In this document: positions 61,322 to 64,000 of the stretch, one piece after another
Layout: each line of letters opens with the position of its first letter
Numbering within the stretch: the first letter of the stretch is position 1
NCBI RefSeq assembly: GCF_038502225.1
Contig: NC_091325.1
Location: 32,370,956-32,434,955 of the forward strand
DNA length: 64,000 nt
Source of the DNA: Cherax quadricarinatus
Lineage: Eukaryota; Arthropoda; Malacostraca; Decapoda; Parastacidae
Direction of reading: 5' to 3'
Notes under the pieces: model-generated
The model's input: the letters and a program-made list of their open reading frames with translations, nothing else
The model's database searches: none
Told to the model about the DNA's origin: nothing
Translations under genes and position numbers: made by a program

Positions 61322-61795
61322 TTTTTTTTTTTATTTTTATTTAAAAAGTCACAGTACAACATATAAATAAATAAAATAACACAATAATTAGCCATTTGCA
61401 AATACAATGACCTACCATCAACCCCGTAACATACCCTAAGTGTTACACACATATTGTATTAAATAATTAAAGGATATACCATCGCCTAACAGAATGAAAA
61501 GAACAAGATAACTTCTGCACAGAAAATACATTAACAAAGTCAAAACCTACAATTCCTGCCTGTGCAAAATAAACAAAAAAACCCAAAACACTACAATAAG
61601 ACCCCCTTGCACAAAGTACACAAAAGATATGATACAGCATACAAAGGATAAAATTATACTTTACAATAAATTAAACAAAAGACAAACTTAAACCTACAAT
61701 AAACAGTGCAATGACATACCACAATAAAACTTCCCTCAAAGAGCAGGAAATGCTAAACAGAATAAAAAGAGCAAGACAGCTCCAGCACACACGTG
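61322..61795 (-). repeat. 3' UTR copy of the Tx1-like family
   Basis: Starting from a T-run at 61322 (its A-tail), the minus strand reproduces the last 460 bases of the Tx1-like element 2 3' UTR, for example CAAATGGCTAATTATTGT and GTGTACTTTGTGCAAGGGG. It is a heavily 5'-truncated insertion with no coding part. Confidence 0.8.
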
Positions 61796-62451
61796 GGTCC
61801 GTGGGGTGCAGACGTGGGTAACAAGGCTCCGAGAACCTTAGCATTGTAAGGTGTTCAATAACAGCTAGCAGTAATCAGTGGTAATGGAACGTCAGTGAAC
61901 AATACTACGAGTGATAATTAAAGTTAATAGTTAAAGAAAAGTGAGAGGAAAGCTGAAATCATAATATTTCAAAGCGCAAACCGTTGGTGGTCTTAGGCGC
62001 TGTTGCCACATTGGCAATGGCAGGCCTGAAGAAGTGACGTCACGACAAGTTGTGTGCCATTATACATATAAAGTGAAGTGTATATAATGTGAAGTGTATA
62101 CTATCATCAGTGAAGAGTGACATCGCGTGAGGAAGCGGGATGTATGAGAATATATGGTTATAAACATCACGGGTGAAGGATCTCCAAAATAGGGATTTAA
62201 GGCCTACGTACGACGACTTCATCATCAGCAGCTGGCAACTTGTCACCGCACCATTGCAGAGCAAGTTTCATTCGCCTATTTGTGGTTTGCATGTTGAAGG
62301 CTGGCTTCTGGCCTTGCATACTGTTTGATACTGGTCACTCACTCCTGCAAGCTGTTACCAGAATTAGAATAGAAATAGCATAGACATAGTGAATATAGTG
62401 TTGACAAGTGTGAGAAGGTAGAGTCCAGCGAGGAGTAGAGTAGTATTAATT

Positions 62452-62878
62452 CCAGTAGTTATTAGCAGTAAGAATACTTAGGAAGCTAGGAAGTCCTCTC
62501 CCAATGTGAACATGGAACAGGATAATAACCAGCAATAATTGATACTTAAATCCAGACACACACACACACACAAGGCGAGTAACTTACTATAAGCTAGGTG
62601 GCGGGACAAGCTTTTAAGGGCAACATTGTAAGAAGGTGCAAGGGTCAAGTCCCAGGAGGGTTGTGGTCAGGTCACAAGAAGTTGCGGCCAGTCATTACAC
62701 TGCACAAAACACCTCTCTCTCACACACACACTCACACACACACATGCACACAGGGGTAGGGCAGTGTTACTACCGGTAGTTATTAGCAGTAAGAATACTT
62801 AGGAAGCTAGGAAGTCCTCTCTCAATGTGAACAAGGAATATGATAATAACAAGCAACAATTAATACGTAAATCCAGAA
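62452..62878. repeat. Two direct repeats of about 105 bp, 320 bp apart
   Basis: TAGTTATTAGCAGTAAGAAT through AATACGTAAATCCAG occurs at about 62452-62556 and again at 62772-62878 with a few substitutions. CA runs follow each. Confidence 0.85.
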
Positions 62879-63204
62879 AGGGCAGTAAGTGGAGAGAGTA
62901 GCATAATTGGGAAAGATAGATGAGACTAAATTTGCACCTACACGACTGATCTTTCAACCACACTACCTACCCCCCCCTAACCATCCCTCCCTCACACACA
63001 AGCACACACACACAAGGGTAGACACTCATAGAAGCTCTAGACCCTAGTAGCAAGTTCCGCTTTTTATAACCCAGAATTACTGGTATGTGTTAGCAGTATC
63101 TCCCCCTCACACCTCCCCCATACACATGAACACACACATATACACATACACACACCTGCACTAGGACAATATGGTAAATAACTAGGCGATTACACACACA
63201 CAAC

Positions 63205-63380
<176 letters not shown>

Positions 63381-63414
63381 ACTTGACACAAACACTTGAC
63401 ACAAACACGTACCC

Positions 63415-63785
63415 CCACTCCCCTAACCACCTCTCCCCCTTCCCTAACCACCTCACCTTAGCCACCTACCCCTCCCCCAAACCACCTAACCCCTCCCCCA
63501 ACCATCTAACCCCCCAACTGCCTCCCTCCCTCTAATAACCATCCTCCCCCTCCCCCATAACCATCCATCCCCTCTCTCAAACATGTACTCCCCCCTCCCC
63601 TAACCACCTCTCCCCCTTCCCTAACCACCTAACCCTAGTCACCTACCCCTCCCCAAACCATCTAACCCCCTCCCCAACTATCTCTATCCCTCCAATAACC
63701 ATCCTCCCCCTCCCCCATAACCATCCACCCCCTCTCCCCCTAACGATGTATTCCCCTCCCCCTAACCACCCGTCCCCCTTCTTTC
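63415..63785. repeat. C-rich tandem repeat, period about 162-177 bp
   Basis: TAACCACCTCTCCCCC recurs at 63424, 63601 and (as TAACCACCCGTCCCCC) 63763, and the blocks between share CAATAACCATCCTCCCCCTC (63533 region and 63694 region). Pyrimidine-rich, strongly strand-asymmetric. Confidence 0.85.
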
Positions 63786-63817
63786 TGTGGAGCAACGGGG
63801 GAACCTAGAACTAGGAT

Positions 63818-64000
63818 GAGGACAAGGGGCTGCAAGGACGAATCTGGGAGGAAGGATTGGGAGGCAGAGCTCAAAAAAAGGGAGGAAGACTGGGGAAGGA
63901 GACTAGATGAGCTGGCAAGGAAGATGGAAGAGAAGTTAGCAGCAGAATGCAGAAGGTGGAAGCAACATGCAACAGCAGCAGAAAACAAGATAGAGATATT
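63818..64000 (+). CDS. Probable CR1-like ORF1 N-terminus, coiled coil, cut by window end
   Basis: The frame from the ATG at 63818 is open to the edge (61 codons) and reads MRTRGCKDESGRKDWEAELK, KREEDWGRRLDELARKMEEK, LAAECRRWKQHATAAENKIE. It is strongly charged and heptad-like, with AECRRWKQHA resembling the coiled-coil N-terminus of CR1-like ORF1 proteins from crustaceans as I remember them. Such proteins bind element RNA, sometimes carrying an esterase further on, as in the remnant at 59560-60100. With no downstream sequence the call is tentative; a host coiled-coil protein remains possible. Confidence 0.5.

Overview
This window looks like repeat-dominated nuclear DNA from an arthropod, most likely a decapod crustacean. 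The basis is the abundance of long (TA)n, (GA)n and (CA)n microsatellites, the mixture of RTE-like, CR1/L2-like, Tx1-like, BEL/Pao and Penelope-like retroelements, and tRNA-derived repeats of a kind I associate with decapods. I could not run a database search, so the taxonomic call is inference. I see no convincing host protein-coding gene, no rRNA, no CRISPR and no bacterial operon. Every coding stretch I recognise belongs to a transposable element, and most are broken.

Layout: 1-2.8 kb is tandem repeats, a GC-rich repeat and a tRNA-derived SINE. 2.8-5.35 kb is an old minus-strand RTE-like copy. 5.36-5.97 kb is a 609-bp palindromic element carrying two hammerhead-like motifs. 6.7-9.6 kb is minisatellites and microsatellites. 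9.75-12.7 kb is a decayed plus-strand non-LTR element (endonuclease plus RT). 13.2-14.06 kb is another hammerhead-like motif directly beside a 19-bp satellite. 15.1-18.93 kb is the 3' part of a BEL/Pao LTR retrotransposon, interrupted by an RTE fragment and by a hAT-type MITE. 20-24.5 kb is hammerhead-like tandem motifs, perfect palindromes and CR1-like debris. 27.1-40.3 kb is a series of elements separated by (TA)n arrays: a Penelope-like element with a GIY-YIG region, three RTE-like copies including one near-complete 3.6-kb copy, and an RLE-type non-LTR 3' end. 40.3-40.85 kb is a tRNA-like foldback. 40.85-51.5 kb is one near-complete Tx1-like element (about 6.1 kb, minus) nested inside ORF2 of another Tx1-like element (plus). 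51.5-57 kb is an old RTE copy carrying a second palindromic hammerhead-like element, a second RLE-type copy, and an RTE copy split by a CR1-like insertion. 57-64 kb is mostly CR1-like remnants, a Tx1 3' UTR fragment, CA and C-rich repeats, and the start of a probable CR1-like ORF1 running off the window.

The most interesting signal is a set of minimal hammerhead-ribozyme-like motifs in three sequence families. They share one architecture: stem I, a 7-nt core plus one extra nucleotide, stem II, GAA, a short palindrome, U, then stem I. The core position 3/8 pair changes in a covarying way between families (C-G, G-C, U-A). One family lies at the 3' side of a Penelope-like GIY-YIG coding region; the other two occur in palindromic mobile units with 14-bp and 11-bp target duplications and a shared 31-32 nt asymmetric tail. 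The second strong signal is that RTE-like, RLE-type and Penelope-like copies, including a full-length one, are bounded by (TA)n, which suggests that TA microsatellites act as landing sites.
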